A stretch of DNA of 64,000 bases from an uncultured Collinsella sp. (GCA_900768795.1 CAAGEH010000017.1:30328-94327); one strand, 5' to 3'. Shown: positions 43,830 to 53,661, counted from the first letter of the stretch. Made by a program: numbers and translations. Notes: generated by a model not told the origin, from the letters alone.

Positions 43830-44918
43830 CTAGCGCACATAGGGCGCCATGACGGCACGCTGCGAGCACGAGGCGAACGACACGGCGACAAGCGCGAACA
43901 GCAACCCGTTGGCAAAACCGTTGGCGATCACCAAAAAGCCCCGCTTCCACCATATCTTGTTACGGTGCAGCACGTCATCGGACAGAACCAAGCCGATACC
44001 GAGTACCAAAGGAACGAGACAGGTTACGAAGAACATCGAGAAAACCTGTGAGAAGGCAGCGAGGACCAGGAACGGGAGAACGAGGCCGATAAGTTGAAAA
44101 CCGATTCGGGCATTTCCCTCAAGTCGCTCTGCTGGAACATGCGCGCGCACAATGAGATCGCCCGTAGAGGCGCCGTTTGTCCCCGCATGGCCCATGCCCG
44201 AAATCTTGACGACATCACCATCATGCGAATCGGCGGGAAACTCGATAACAGCTTCTGACATCACGGGCGTGCGCCCCGTGCCCGCGCAGACACCGCACGG
44301 ATCGCCAACGATCTTTCCGGAACCGCCGCACTCCGGGCAAACAGTTTGAAAAACGCCCGCTCCGAATAAAAACGACAGATCGACATCGATGTGTCCCGTA
44401 CCGTGGCAGCTGGGGCAGACATGTGAATGCTCGGAGGAGACCGAACCAGATCCGCCGCAGGCGGAACAGGGTTCGTACCTGCGATATTTAATCGCGCGCT
44501 TTACACCGTGCTTTGCCGAATCCGTCGAGAGCTCCACATCGACGACGACATCGGCGCCCGCCTCGGGATTGAACGCAGCACCCCGACGGGGAGATGCCCA
44601 GCCGCCGCCAAAAGGAAAACCCGAAAACGGGTCAGCAGCGTAACCGCCCGAGTAACCGCCACCGTAAGGGGCCGTGTGATTTTGCGCAAACGGATCACCC
44701 GACCGCATGGCATCGTAGCGTGCGCGCTTTTCCTCATCGGAAAGCACCGCGTAGGCTTCAGAGACCTCTTTGAATCTCTCTTCCGCATCGGGCGCTTTAT
44801 TGACATCGGGATGGAGCTTACGGGCCTTTTGTTGAAAGGCTTTCTGAATCTCCTTTTTCGTAGCGTCCTTGGAAACACCGAGAATCGCATAGTAATCTTT
44901 GTCGGTCATTGTTGACAT
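43830..44918 (-). CDS. Membrane-anchored DnaJ-like protein
   Basis: A 362-residue protein. Residues 7-70 are a J domain with HPD (36-38), then a Gly/Tyr/Phe-rich linker, four zinc repeats (CSACGGSG, CPSCHGTG, CPECGGSG, CGVCAGTG, about 151-216) and one beta domain (SEAVIEFPADSHDGDVVKIS). Instead of the second substrate domain and dimerisation tail there are three hydrophobic segments (about 274-294, 295-313, 327-349). It should recruit DnaK to the membrane. ATG 44918 is chosen; a TTG at 44930 is possible. It sits where hrcA is found in related genomes. Confidence 0.87.
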   Translation of the reverse strand: MSTMTDKDYYAILGVSKDATKKEIQKAFQQKARKLHPDVNKAPDAEERFKEVSEAYAVLSDEEKRARYDAMRSGDPFAQNHTAPYGGGYSGGYAADPFSGFPFGGGWASPRRGAAFNPEAGADVVVDVELSTDSAKHGVKRAIKYRRYEPCSACGGSGSVSSEHSHVCPSCHGTGHIDVDLSFLFGAGVFQTVCPECGGSGKIVGDPCGVCAGTGRTPVMSEAVIEFPADSHDGDVVKISGMGHAGTNGASTGDLIVRAHVPAERLEGNARIGFQLIGLVLPFLVLAAFSQVFSMFFVTCLVPLVLGIGLVLSDDVLHRNKIWWKRGFLVIANGFANGLLFALVAVSFASCSQRAVMAPYVR

Positions 44919-44951
44919 AACCTTGGGCAACCTCCAAATGGAGCCGCGTTT

Positions 44952-46232
44952 TTAATCAATTTTATCCGAGGGCTCGGCTAAATCCCAAAAGAGCTCGAAG
45001 AGAACATTACCTTCGAGCCAACCGAGCTCCGTCGGTTGAAGGAGCGAACGGGAGCTGGAAATGAGCGAGGTCGAGTCGACGTTTGAAATCTCTGCGCCAC
45101 GAGAATCGACCCAACGGGCGAGCCCGAGTGCGCATGCGCGATCGCATGAACGCGCAACCTCCGGAAGCGAAATCCTTTTCGATAACTCATCCAGACGAGG
45201 AGCGGGGATGCCCGATGTGAGACGACACCCGAGCATCAGGTCCTCGGATGCCGCCTCGCGATCGCTGACCACCTCGTAATCGAAGCGATGCGCGGAATCA
45301 TCGAGCTGCACGTACCGAATACGTCCGGATGCCATCTGCTCCCTATCGGATAGACCTGAAAAATAAGGAGAAAGGCCAGAAGCATCGCACGCTGAAAACA
45401 TACCGGCAGCGGATCTCCCGATGCCGAGATAGGGAACGCCCGTCCAATACGCGATATTGTGTCGGCAAACATGTCCCGCCCGTGCATAGCTCGCGACCTC
45501 ATAGGGCATGAAGCCAGCTCGCTTAAGCGCGTCTCTCGCCTCGCTCATACACATGGCCTGAAAATCTTCATCGGGAAGCAGCACCTTTCCCAAAGAGACG
45601 AGGCGGCTGAGCGGCGTGGCGTCTTCTACAGTCAGAGGATAGACAGAAACGTGCTCAACACCCGACGATATGATTCGGGCAAGAGAATCCCTCCAACTCG
45701 CAAGCGATTGTTTGGGCAGCCCGCACATCAAGTCTGCCGAAACGATAAGCCCGGATTGGATTGCACATCGAATGGCATTGAGCGCGATTTCCGCAGTATG
45801 GATACGCCCCACAGCTTTTAGCTCATCATCGTTGAGGCTCTGCACTCCGAAAGAGATACGCGTCACCCCTGCCTGCGAAAGAGCACGGGCAAAATCTAAA
45901 TCAAATGAATCGGGATTCGCCTCGCAGGTGAACTCTGCAGGTTTGCAATAGACGAGCACAAGGCGAACCAGGTCGACAAGCGTTTCCCCTAAAATCGAGG
46001 GAGTGCCTCCCCCGACATACACGGTTTGAATTCCGGAAAGGAGCCCCGCCTCCCCGAAGCTACGTATACGTCGAACGAGCGACGTAACATACGGGTCCAC
46101 GCTGCGGGCGACGCTACTTGAAGCCGTTGACGCTGAATCGAAATCGCAGTAGATGCACTTTGAGCGACAGAACGGAATATGAATGTAGAGCGCCTTAAAC
46201 GGATGGACGAGCTCGGAATGGGGGTCCGTCAT
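44952..46232 (-). CDS. hemW: Radical SAM heme chaperone HemW
   Basis: A relative of oxygen-independent coproporphyrinogen oxidase that inserts heme. The 426-residue protein has YIHIPFCRSKCIYCDF (Cys-x3-Cys-x2-Cys), VYVGGGTPS, EANPDS, RISFGVQS and the HemW-type C-terminal domain. The start ATG overlaps the dusB stop by 4 bp. True HemN has a different N-terminal motif, so HemW is preferred. Confidence 0.9.
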   Translation of the reverse strand: MTDPHSELVHPFKALYIHIPFCRSKCIYCDFDSASTASSSVARSVDPYVTSLVRRIRSFGEAGLLSGIQTVYVGGGTPSILGETLVDLVRLVLVYCKPAEFTCEANPDSFDLDFARALSQAGVTRISFGVQSLNDDELKAVGRIHTAEIALNAIRCAIQSGLIVSADLMCGLPKQSLASWRDSLARIISSGVEHVSVYPLTVEDATPLSRLVSLGKVLLPDEDFQAMCMSEARDALKRAGFMPYEVASYARAGHVCRHNIAYWTGVPYLGIGRSAAGMFSACDASGLSPYFSGLSDREQMASGRIRYVQLDDSAHRFDYEVVSDREAASEDLMLGCRLTSGIPAPRLDELSKRISLPEVARSCDRACALGLARWVDSRGAEISNVDSTSLISSSRSLLQPTELGWLEGNVLFELFWDLAEPSDKID

Positions 46233-47269
46233 AGCAAGGGAGCCTCGGGGACCGATCTTCCCGCAGCAAGCTCTGCTTCGCATGAGATGACGTCCGATTC
46301 GATCTCATCTACAAGCTGCATGAAATCCTCGTACGAAGTGCAGCGAACGATTTTGCCGCGCCAAAAAGCGGCGTGGGGCATACCTTTGAGATACCAAGAA
46401 GCGAACGTACGCGCACGAGACATCAACGGCAAATACTCATGCACGAGCGTGAGATGCTCCCTCAATGCGTCCAAACGCGTCTTGCTGGAACGCACGGGAA
46501 CCGGCTCACCGTCAACGTAAAGGCGCCGAGCGTCACCGAAAACCCAAGGATTGCCATACGTACCGCGCGCGATGAACACCGCGGACGCAGCGGTTTCACG
46601 AAGCATGCGGACGGCATCCTCGGCAGAAAAGACATCTCCCGATCCTATTACGGGGACATCGACCGTCTGGGCGACCTCATCGATGACGGACCAATCGGCC
46701 TTGCCCGTATAGAGCTGCGAAGCGCATCGACCATGAACGGCGATGGCGGCAGCCCCGGCCTGCTCGAGGCACGAAGCGAACGCGGCGGCATTGTTGTCAG
46801 CGGCATGGAAGCCGCGGCGAATCTTCACCGTCACGGGAACCTGCGCGCACGAAACGGCAGCCGAGACGATCTTTTCCGCCTTGAAGGGGTCGTCCATCAA
46901 TGCCGAGCCCTCGCCCTTGGTGATAACCTTGCGCGCCGGACATGCCATATTGATATCGATAAGGGTCAACTTGTCGCCCACGCGCTCCTGAACGGCATCG
47001 ACCGCGCGTTTGAACTGCTCGGGCTTGGACCCAAACAGCTGAACGCATAGCTGCTGCTCATCAGCTGCGGGACACACGAGTCGCCATGTCTTATCGCTCG
47101 CGTAAGCAAGACCCGCGACGCTCACCATCTCGCCGTACGCAAGCTTCGCGCCACGTCGACGGCACATGATTCGATATGCAGGGTCGGTCACGCCGGCCAT
47201 GGGAGCCATGAGAAACGGCTGCTCGGCATAATAGTCCAGCAGCCGACTCGTCATTTCACGAGTCGCCAT
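46229..47269 (-). CDS. dusB: tRNA-dihydrouridine synthase (DusB type)
   Basis: FMN enzyme that reduces uridine in the tRNA D-loop. The 346-residue TIM-barrel protein has LMAPMAGVTDPAYR, INMACPARKVITKGEGSAL (catalytic Cys), VTVKIRRGF, AIAVHGRCASQLYTG and IGSGDVFSAEDA. It lies 3 bp after lepA. Confidence 0.92.
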   Translation of the reverse strand: MATREMTSRLLDYYAEQPFLMAPMAGVTDPAYRIMCRRRGAKLAYGEMVSVAGLAYASDKTWRLVCPAADEQQLCVQLFGSKPEQFKRAVDAVQERVGDKLTLIDINMACPARKVITKGEGSALMDDPFKAEKIVSAAVSCAQVPVTVKIRRGFHAADNNAAAFASCLEQAGAAAIAVHGRCASQLYTGKADWSVIDEVAQTVDVPVIGSGDVFSAEDAVRMLRETAASAVFIARGTYGNPWVFGDARRLYVDGEPVPVRSSKTRLDALREHLTLVHEYLPLMSRARTFASWYLKGMPHAAFWRGKIVRCTSYEDFMQLVDEIESDVISCEAELAAGRSVPEAPLL

Positions 47270-47272
47270 AAG

Positions 47273-49081
47273 CTACTCGTCAACCTTGAGAATGGCCATA
47301 AAGGCCTCCTGAGGCACTTCAACGGACCCGATCGCCTTCATACGCTTCTTGCCCTCTTTTTGCTTCTCGAGCAGCTTCTTTTTACGTGATACATCGCCGC
47401 CATAGCACTTAGCGAGAACGTCCTTTCGACGCGCCTTGACCGTAGAGCGGGCGATGATCTTGTTGCCGATCGCGCCCTGAATGGGGACCTCAAAAAGCTG
47501 GCGCGGAATGATCTCCTTGAGCTTATCGCACAGACCGCGCGCGAGCGCATATGCCTTGTCCTTGTGGACGATGAAGCTCAGGGCGTCGACCTCGTCGCCG
47601 GAAAGCAAGATGTCGAGCTTGACGAGATTGGACGGACGATATTCGTTGAACTCGTAGTCAAGGGACGCATATCCTTTGGTGCGGCTCTTGAGCTGGTCAA
47701 AGAAGTCGAGAATCAGCTCCGCGAGCGGCATATCGAAATGCATCTCGACCGATTTGCTCGTGAGATGGATCATATCGGTAGTAATGCCGCGATGCTCGAT
47801 CGCGAGCTGCATAACGGCACCCGTGTACTCAGGAGGACAGATGATCTTGGCCTTGAGGAACGGCTCCTCGATATGGTCGATGCAGGTAACGTCGGGAAGA
47901 TCTTGCGGGCTTCGAACGTCCACCATCTCCCCATCCGTTTTAAAGACGTGGTAGTCGACGGAAGGACTCGTGGCGATAAGGTCAAGGCCGAACTCTCGCT
48001 CGAGACGCTCTTTCACGACCTCCATATGCAGCAGCCCAAGGAAGCCCACGCGGAAGCCGAAACCGAGTGCAACCGAGGTTTCGGGCTCCCAAACAAGCGA
48101 GGGATCGTTGACGTGAAGCTTGTCGAGGGCATCGCGAAGATTCTCGTATTCCTTATTATCGATGGGAAAGAGCCCGGTAAAGACCATGGGCTTCGCCTCG
48201 CGATATCCCGGAAGCGGTTCATCGGTCGGATTGTCACGATAGGTAAGGGTATCACCCACGTGAACGGACTCGGGGTTCTTGAGACCGGTAACGACATAGC
48301 CGACTTCCCCAACGCCGAGCTCATCCATGGGAGTCTCCGCGGGACGCTTGACACCGACGCCATCGACCAGAAAGGAATCGCCAGCCTGCATCATCAGAAG
48401 CTGGTCTCCCTTTTTAATGGCTCCATCGAAAACGCGGACCGTGGCGACAACGCCTCGGTACTCATCGAAATATGAATCAAGGATCAGCGCTTTGAGCGAA
48501 GCTGTGGGATCGCCCGAAGGAGGCTTGATCAAAAAAACGATGGATTCGAGCAGATCATGGATTCCCTCACCGGTTTTACCGGAAACGCAAACGGCATCAT
48601 CTGCGGGAATGGCTAGATCCTCCTCGATTTCCTCCTTGACCTCATCGGGATGGGCGGAAGGAAGATCGATCTTGTTGATAGCGGGAACGATATCAAGATT
48701 TGCGTTCATCGCGAGCGATGCGTTCGAGACCGTTTGAGCCTCGACTCCCTGCGTTGCATCGACGACGAGCACAGCGCCCTCGCAGGCAGCGAGCGAGCGA
48801 GAGACCTCATAGGTGAAATCGACATGGCCGGGGGTGTCGATCAAATTGAACTGATAGTCCTCTCCATCGTCGGATCGATAGACGACACGAACTGCATTCG
48901 ATTTGATCGTGATGCCGCGCTCGCGCTCGATATCCATAGTATCGAGCAATTGCGATTCCATATCGCGTTCGTCCACAGTGTGCGTCAACTCGAGAATACG
49001 ATCCGAAATCGTGGACTTACCGTGGTCGATATGCGCGACAATCGAAAAATTGCGGATATGCTGTAAATCAAAAGTACTCAT
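47273..49081 (-). CDS. lepA: Elongation factor 4 (LepA)
   Basis: Translational GTPase that affects ribosome assembly and back-translocation. The 602-residue protein has G1 AHIDHGKST, DTPGHVDFTYEV, NKIDLPSA, and the LepA-specific C-terminal domain ending KMKAIGSVEVPQEAF-like (KRMKAIGSVEVPQEAF). rpsT precedes it but an intrinsic terminator separates the two. Confidence 0.97.
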   Translation of the reverse strand: MSTFDLQHIRNFSIVAHIDHGKSTISDRILELTHTVDERDMESQLLDTMDIERERGITIKSNAVRVVYRSDDGEDYQFNLIDTPGHVDFTYEVSRSLAACEGAVLVVDATQGVEAQTVSNASLAMNANLDIVPAINKIDLPSAHPDEVKEEIEEDLAIPADDAVCVSGKTGEGIHDLLESIVFLIKPPSGDPTASLKALILDSYFDEYRGVVATVRVFDGAIKKGDQLLMMQAGDSFLVDGVGVKRPAETPMDELGVGEVGYVVTGLKNPESVHVGDTLTYRDNPTDEPLPGYREAKPMVFTGLFPIDNKEYENLRDALDKLHVNDPSLVWEPETSVALGFGFRVGFLGLLHMEVVKERLEREFGLDLIATSPSVDYHVFKTDGEMVDVRSPQDLPDVTCIDHIEEPFLKAKIICPPEYTGAVMQLAIEHRGITTDMIHLTSKSVEMHFDMPLAELILDFFDQLKSRTKGYASLDYEFNEYRPSNLVKLDILLSGDEVDALSFIVHKDKAYALARGLCDKLKEIIPRQLFEVPIQGAIGNKIIARSTVKARRKDVLAKCYGGDVSRKKKLLEKQKEGKKRMKAIGSVEVPQEAFMAILKVDE

Positions 49082-49141
49082 GCGGGCTATGTTACCTGAA
49101 ATAAAAACCTAAGAGTAAGGATAAAGGGGCGCTCTACCGAT

Positions 49142-49174
49142 AAAAAAGAGGAGACTGCAAAGCAATCCCCTCTC
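49142..49174 (-). terminator. Intrinsic terminator after rpsT
   Basis: On the minus strand AGAGGGGATTGC / GCAGTCTCCTCT (12 bp with two G-U pairs, loop TTT) is followed by a run of six T. It ends the rpsT transcript before lepA. Confidence 0.88.
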
Positions 49175-49201
49175 AAGCGCGTAATTGTTGAAAACTCGAA
49201 A

Positions 49202-49468
49202 CTAAGCGTTGATGCTGTTAACGAGCTTGGCAAGACCGGACTTACGGTTGGAAGCCTGGTTCTTGTGGATGACATGCTTGGCAGCAGCCATATCCAGCTT
49301 CTTGGTAGCGGTCTTAAGGGCTTCAGCTGCAGCGTCGGCATCCTTTGCCTCAACAGCATCGTGAACATGCTTGGTGAGGGTCTTGAGCTCGGACTTCACA
49401 GCCTTGTTGCGCATACGAGCTGCCTCATTGGTGCGGATACGCTTCTTTTGAGACTTGATGTTTGCCAC
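49202..49468 (-). CDS. rpsT: 30S ribosomal protein S20
   Basis: The 88-residue Ala/Lys-rich helical protein has the S20 pattern: ANIKSQKKRIRTNEAARMRN at the N-terminus and KNQASNRKSGLAKLVN at the C-terminus. It is encoded upstream of lepA, a common order, and has its own promoter at 49535-49563 and terminator. Confidence 0.97.
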   Translation of the reverse strand: MANIKSQKKRIRTNEAARMRNKAVKSELKTLTKHVHDAVEAKDADAAAEALKTATKKLDMAAAKHVIHKNQASNRKSGLAKLVNSINA

Positions 49469-49534
49469 TTGTCGTGTTCCTTTCGAATATTACGTCATAC
49501 ACCTCTGAGACACGGTGAGGTCATGCAAGCGCAT

Positions 49535-49563
49535 ACTATACCACGCACTACCTTCGAACAAAA
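49535..49563 (-). promoter_or_regulatory. Promoter of rpsT
   Basis: On the minus strand TTTTGT (49563-49558), a 17-bp spacer and TATAGT (49540-49535) lie 67 bp before the rpsT ATG. Confidence 0.55.
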
Positions 49564-49595
49564 GAAGTAAATACAGCAAAATACGAGGATATACG

Positions 49596-50585
49596 CTATT
49601 TACTCACAAATTGACCAAGATAGAGCGTCAGAGCGACTTTTGCATCCGCAGAACCCTTCAGCGCAAGCTCAACATCGCATGCGCTATCGAGAAGATCGAG
49701 GAGTTCCCGCTCGCTAAAATTGCGTGCCCATCTGGCATGGTTCTTCACCTTCCAGTCGGGACACTTCAATTTCTTAGCAAGCAGGGACGACTGCCCGCGC
49801 GAAGCCAGGGATTTGGCAACGAGCAGTTCGCGTATACGCGGGACGAGCATCGAGAAAAACCAAACATAATCTTTCTCCGGCATACGGGTAAACAAATCGA
49901 ACGATGTCTTGGCATCTCGAGCGCAAAGCGCATCGATGACATCCCACGGTTTAATCCCGACCGTTCGGGAAACGATCGAGTCGACCGCCGCATAATCGAT
50001 ATGGATGGAACCCGTCTGAGAAGCGATACGCGCAAGCTCGTTATCAAGCATGCGTGTATTGTCTCCGACGCGCTCAACAAGCTCTTTTGCAGCCGCAGCA
50101 TCAATGGTAAGTCCACGCTTTCCGGCCATGGCAGAAACAACGGGGCCAAGCTTCCAGGGTTTGGCTGTCGAGCAGTCGATAACGGCTTTGGGACCAATTG
50201 CGGCTACCGCCTTGTACAAACGGGTCGATTTAGCAAGAGAATCCGCGATGAGCAGGCAAATAGTCGTAGGAGACGGAGCAGCGAGATAGTCGATGAGCGG
50301 TTCCGAAAAATCCTTACTCAAATGATCGCAGCCGCGCAAAACGACAAGTCTGAAATCGGAACCGAACGGCAGGGTATTGAGTGACGAAAGCGTCTCGTCT
50401 ATCGAGTCTTCCTTGGACAGGTCACGGTCTTCAAAATTGAAGTCGGCCATATCAGCAGGTTCGAGGCGTTTTTTCAAACGAACAACGACTTCGTTGCGTC
50501 GGACCTCATCGGTACCGACGGCGAGATACGCACTAAGCAAATTCGAAAAAGCCACCTGCACCCCATTTCCACGTTCCCGAATCAT
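49596..50585 (-). CDS. holA: DNA polymerase III subunit delta
   Basis: Clamp-loader subunit that opens the beta clamp. The 329-residue protein has the delta-type N-terminus (LLSAYLAVGTDEVRRNEVVVRL), LVVLRGCDHLS, and the helical C-terminal collar with KLKCPDWKVKNHARWARNF. The start is uncertain: ATG 50585 has a weak ribosome site, and GTG 50561 with GGAA upstream is a good alternative. It follows comEC, a conserved order. Confidence 0.9.
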   Translation of the reverse strand: MIRERGNGVQVAFSNLLSAYLAVGTDEVRRNEVVVRLKKRLEPADMADFNFEDRDLSKEDSIDETLSSLNTLPFGSDFRLVVLRGCDHLSKDFSEPLIDYLAAPSPTTICLLIADSLAKSTRLYKAVAAIGPKAVIDCSTAKPWKLGPVVSAMAGKRGLTIDAAAAKELVERVGDNTRMLDNELARIASQTGSIHIDYAAVDSIVSRTVGIKPWDVIDALCARDAKTSFDLFTRMPEKDYVWFFSMLVPRIRELLVAKSLASRGQSSLLAKKLKCPDWKVKNHARWARNFSERELLDLLDSACDVELALKGSADAKVALTLYLGQFVSK

Positions 50586-50613
50586 ACCACGCGATAAACA
50601 GCGCGAGCATAAA

Positions 50614-52902
50614 CTAGCGCTCGGTACGAACTTCATATCCGGCATCAGAGGGATAAATCGAGACGTCGCCGTTGTCTATCGTATTGAGAAAACTGATTCC
50701 GTTTTTCGCAAGCATATCTCTACATTCGCGCGACGGGTGACCATATGTGTTGCCCGCTCCGGCACTTGCTATCGCAAACTCGGGCATCAATGTGTCGATT
50801 ACCGTTTGGTCAACCGAAGCTTTAGACCCATGATGGGCAAGTTTCAAAACGTCGATATCGCCGACGCCCGCATCGAAGGCATTTTCCGATTCGCACTCGG
50901 CATCACCGGTGAGAAGCGAACTGAACGCGGAGCCATAGGTTACCTTCAAACAGAGCGAGTCCTCGTTTTCGCTACCTTTGACCGATTCCCTTGGCCAAAC
51001 GCAGCGGGCTTCAAAGGACCCGATTTCAAGGGAATCGCCTTCACGAAGCTCAATGAGCTTGGAACCGTAAAACGAAAGAACCTCTTTCGGAGCGTTCGCC
51101 GCCGCGCCCTCGGCAACATAAATGGAACCGATATCGACACGGTCGTGCAAATCGAGAAGCCCTCCCCAATGGTCTTTATCCCAATGGGTAATGACAACGG
51201 CATCGATGCGATATACGTGATTCCGTGCAACGGCATCCAAAATCTTGCTATCGACTCCGGCATCGACGACCATACAGGAAGCTGAATCGCGAATCAAAAT
51301 CGAATCCGCCTGGCCGACATCCATAACCGTCATGCAAGCCGGAGCAAAATGGGTCCAATACACGAAATATAGCAAGCACACGGCGACAGACGTAAAAAAT
51401 GCAGCCGCACATGGACAAAACATGGGGCGAGGCCAAAAGACATATATAAGCATAAAGGCAAAGACAGGAGACCATATCAATAATGAGTCGAACCCTATTT
51501 GAATAGATGCATAGGAAAAAGAACACGCGACTGACAGCGCAAAGTGCATAGCTCTTATCGGAACGGAAGCTAAAACCACAAACTGACATCCGATCGCTGG
51601 AAAAAGAGATAGCGGAAGCAGAAAAAGTCCCAGCGAAAGCCCTGCGCTCACCAAGGGGACAGCAAACACGTTGACAAACGGAGCAACTAACGAGCACGTA
51701 CCGAATACGGGAACCGTAAACGGCAATGTTGCAGCCTGGGCGATAAACGAGATACCCAAGACCGACGCAAGCGAGGGAGGAACGTGCAGTATCCGCAACG
51801 CAAACGTCATGTACTGTTCAAATAGCAAAATCGCCAAAACAGAAGCGAATGAAAGCAGGAAGCCCAGATCGAAAACGCACGCAGGGTTGAACAGGACAAG
51901 TATAAAAGCAGCAATACAGAGATTTGAAATGCCATGGCTGCGCCGCTTCGATGCGCCGGCGACAAACGATAGAACAAGCATGATCGCTGCCCGTAAAGCG
52001 GAAAGCGAGCAACCCGTCAGGACAACATAGGCTACGACGACGATAACGATAGAGACATGTGATACGCCGTTGGATACGCGCAAACGCTTACCCACAGCGG
52101 CAATCACCGTAGAAACGATAGCGAGATGACTTCCCGAGACCGCAACAAGATGGGACACTCCCCCGCGAGCAAGAAGCGCATAATCCGCCTCCGACCTCAA
52201 CTCCGTAGTCCTTCCGCAGAGAATTCCGGCTAAAACCGATTGCTCAAATGATGAACCGGGAGAAATGCACGCCAGTACGGTTTTACGTAAACGAACAATA
52301 GGAGAAGAAGAATCACGGACCTGCATAACCTTAACGACCCGCAGCGAGGCGGATTCCCCTTTTAGAAATCGGCTTTTCGCCCACGCGGAATCGTCAAATT
52401 TCTTGAGTTGACCAACAAGCTTGCACGTCGTCCCGCCCTCTAACGGCTCATCAGACGTAAGGCGAACCGAAAACAGTCGGCTACCGTCGGCATCGAAAAC
52501 GACTGCGCTCGAGGAATAACCATGTTTACCCTTAACCGGGTCGCCACTGACGAAAAAGTTGCAGAATCCAACGTTCGCACCTGAAACGCGCGCAGACTCA
52601 TCGATACGCCGGGCAAGATAAAACAGACAGGAACAAAGCGAGGCGAAGATTCCTATAGCGAGAAATAGTGCTGTGGTGAATCTTCGCGTCTTAAGCAGAC
52701 GCAAAACGCAAAGGGCAGCCAAAATCGCAGCAACCACGGCAACAATGCGCAAACCAATTTGACGCCCGCTAAGCTCCTCCGAAAGGACCTTGAACCAAAA
52801 ACAATTGATGGAGAGCATCGCTACGAGCAGCGCAGACGCGACCATAAGAGCGCAGGCGGGAATAAGGGGACGCGGAGGAAACTCCAATGGCTCGTGGCTC
52901 AT
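50614..52902 (-). CDS. comEC: ComEC/Rec2 DNA-uptake channel protein
   Basis: A 762-residue membrane protein for import of single-stranded DNA in natural transformation. It has three N-terminal hydrophobic segments, an OB-like DUF4131 domain, a competence domain with many helices (ILCGRTTELRSEADYALLARGGVSHLVAVSGSH region) and a C-terminal metallo-beta-lactamase-like domain (VVITHWDKDHWGGLLD, LLTGDAE, LKLAHHGSKASV). ATG 52902 overlaps the comEA stop as ATGA. The MBL His/Asp residues are intact, so nuclease activity is possible. Confidence 0.93.
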   Translation of the reverse strand: MSHEPLEFPPRPLIPACALMVASALLVAMLSINCFWFKVLSEELSGRQIGLRIVAVVAAILAALCVLRLLKTRRFTTALFLAIGIFASLCSCLFYLARRIDESARVSGANVGFCNFFVSGDPVKGKHGYSSSAVVFDADGSRLFSVRLTSDEPLEGGTTCKLVGQLKKFDDSAWAKSRFLKGESASLRVVKVMQVRDSSSPIVRLRKTVLACISPGSSFEQSVLAGILCGRTTELRSEADYALLARGGVSHLVAVSGSHLAIVSTVIAAVGKRLRVSNGVSHVSIVIVVVAYVVLTGCSLSALRAAIMLVLSFVAGASKRRSHGISNLCIAAFILVLFNPACVFDLGFLLSFASVLAILLFEQYMTFALRILHVPPSLASVLGISFIAQAATLPFTVPVFGTCSLVAPFVNVFAVPLVSAGLSLGLFLLPLSLFPAIGCQFVVLASVPIRAMHFALSVACSFSYASIQIGFDSLLIWSPVFAFMLIYVFWPRPMFCPCAAAFFTSVAVCLLYFVYWTHFAPACMTVMDVGQADSILIRDSASCMVVDAGVDSKILDAVARNHVYRIDAVVITHWDKDHWGGLLDLHDRVDIGSIYVAEGAAANAPKEVLSFYGSKLIELREGDSLEIGSFEARCVWPRESVKGSENEDSLCLKVTYGSAFSSLLTGDAECESENAFDAGVGDIDVLKLAHHGSKASVDQTVIDTLMPEFAIASAGAGNTYGHPSRECRDMLAKNGISFLNTIDNGDVSIYPSDAGYEVRTER

Positions 52903-53609
52903 ATGCAAATGCCGCTTTTAAGCTTGGCGAACTTCTTTTCACCGATGCCGGACACGCGCATGAGGTCATCTATGCTCGAAAACGGCCCGTTCTGCGTACG
53001 GTCATCGATAATCGCCTGAGCGGTAGAGGGGCCGACGCCCGGCAGTGTGTCAAGTTGTTCCGCTGTTGCCGAATTTATATTAACAAGTCCGTTCTGTTGT
53101 GACGCGCTTGCGCCCGAATTGCCACCAGATGCGGTACTTACCGTATCGGTGCCCTGCTGGGCCTGAGGCTGCGCATCGTTAATAGAGGGCACGGAAACTT
53201 TATCCCCGTCATTTACCTTTGCGGCACGATTGATCAGAGAGGCATCTGCGTCGTCTGCGAGTCCGCCGGCAGCCTCTATCGCATCGTCGACGCGCGCACC
53301 CGACTTCAATCTGACAACACAGGGATGTTTCACCGCGCCCGAGACGTCAACGATTAAAACGGAAGAACCGCCGCTAGATTTACTATTCGCGGACTTTAAC
53401 AAGGGAGACCCATTCGCATGAGGCACGGAAGACCCCTGGTTAGCCCTCTTGATGACAACGTCCGATTCATAGATACCGCTCCCAAGGCTCGCTCCGGCGA
53501 AACATGCGATTGCGATCACAGCAACAATACCGATAAGCAGGGGCTTCGATATTCCCTTGATTAACTTGGACGCTACTTTGAAATCAGAAGCGTTATGCAG
53601 CTGAGCCAT
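52899..53609 (-). CDS. comEA: ComEA-like competence protein (SLBB + helix-hairpin-helix)
   Basis: A 236-residue DNA-binding protein. It has a short cytoplasmic N-terminus, a membrane anchor (LLIGIVAVIAIACFAGASLG), a Ser-rich linker, an SLBB domain (VDVSGAVKHPCVVRLKSGAR), a second low-complexity linker with Gln/Ser, and C-terminal HhH repeats (LVNINSATAEQLDTLPGVGP, SIDDLMRVSGIGEKKFAKLK). It overlaps comEC by 4 bp. Confidence 0.92.
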   Translation of the reverse strand: MAQLHNASDFKVASKLIKGISKPLLIGIVAVIAIACFAGASLGSGIYESDVVIKRANQGSSVPHANGSPLLKSANSKSSGGSSVLIVDVSGAVKHPCVVRLKSGARVDDAIEAAGGLADDADASLINRAAKVNDGDKVSVPSINDAQPQAQQGTDTVSTASGGNSGASASQQNGLVNINSATAEQLDTLPGVGPSTAQAIIDDRTQNGPFSSIDDLMRVSGIGEKKFAKLKSGICI

Positions 53610-53661
53610 CTACATCACCTCGACAACATGATGAAATGGCAGAAAGCTTTACCGAACAGGT

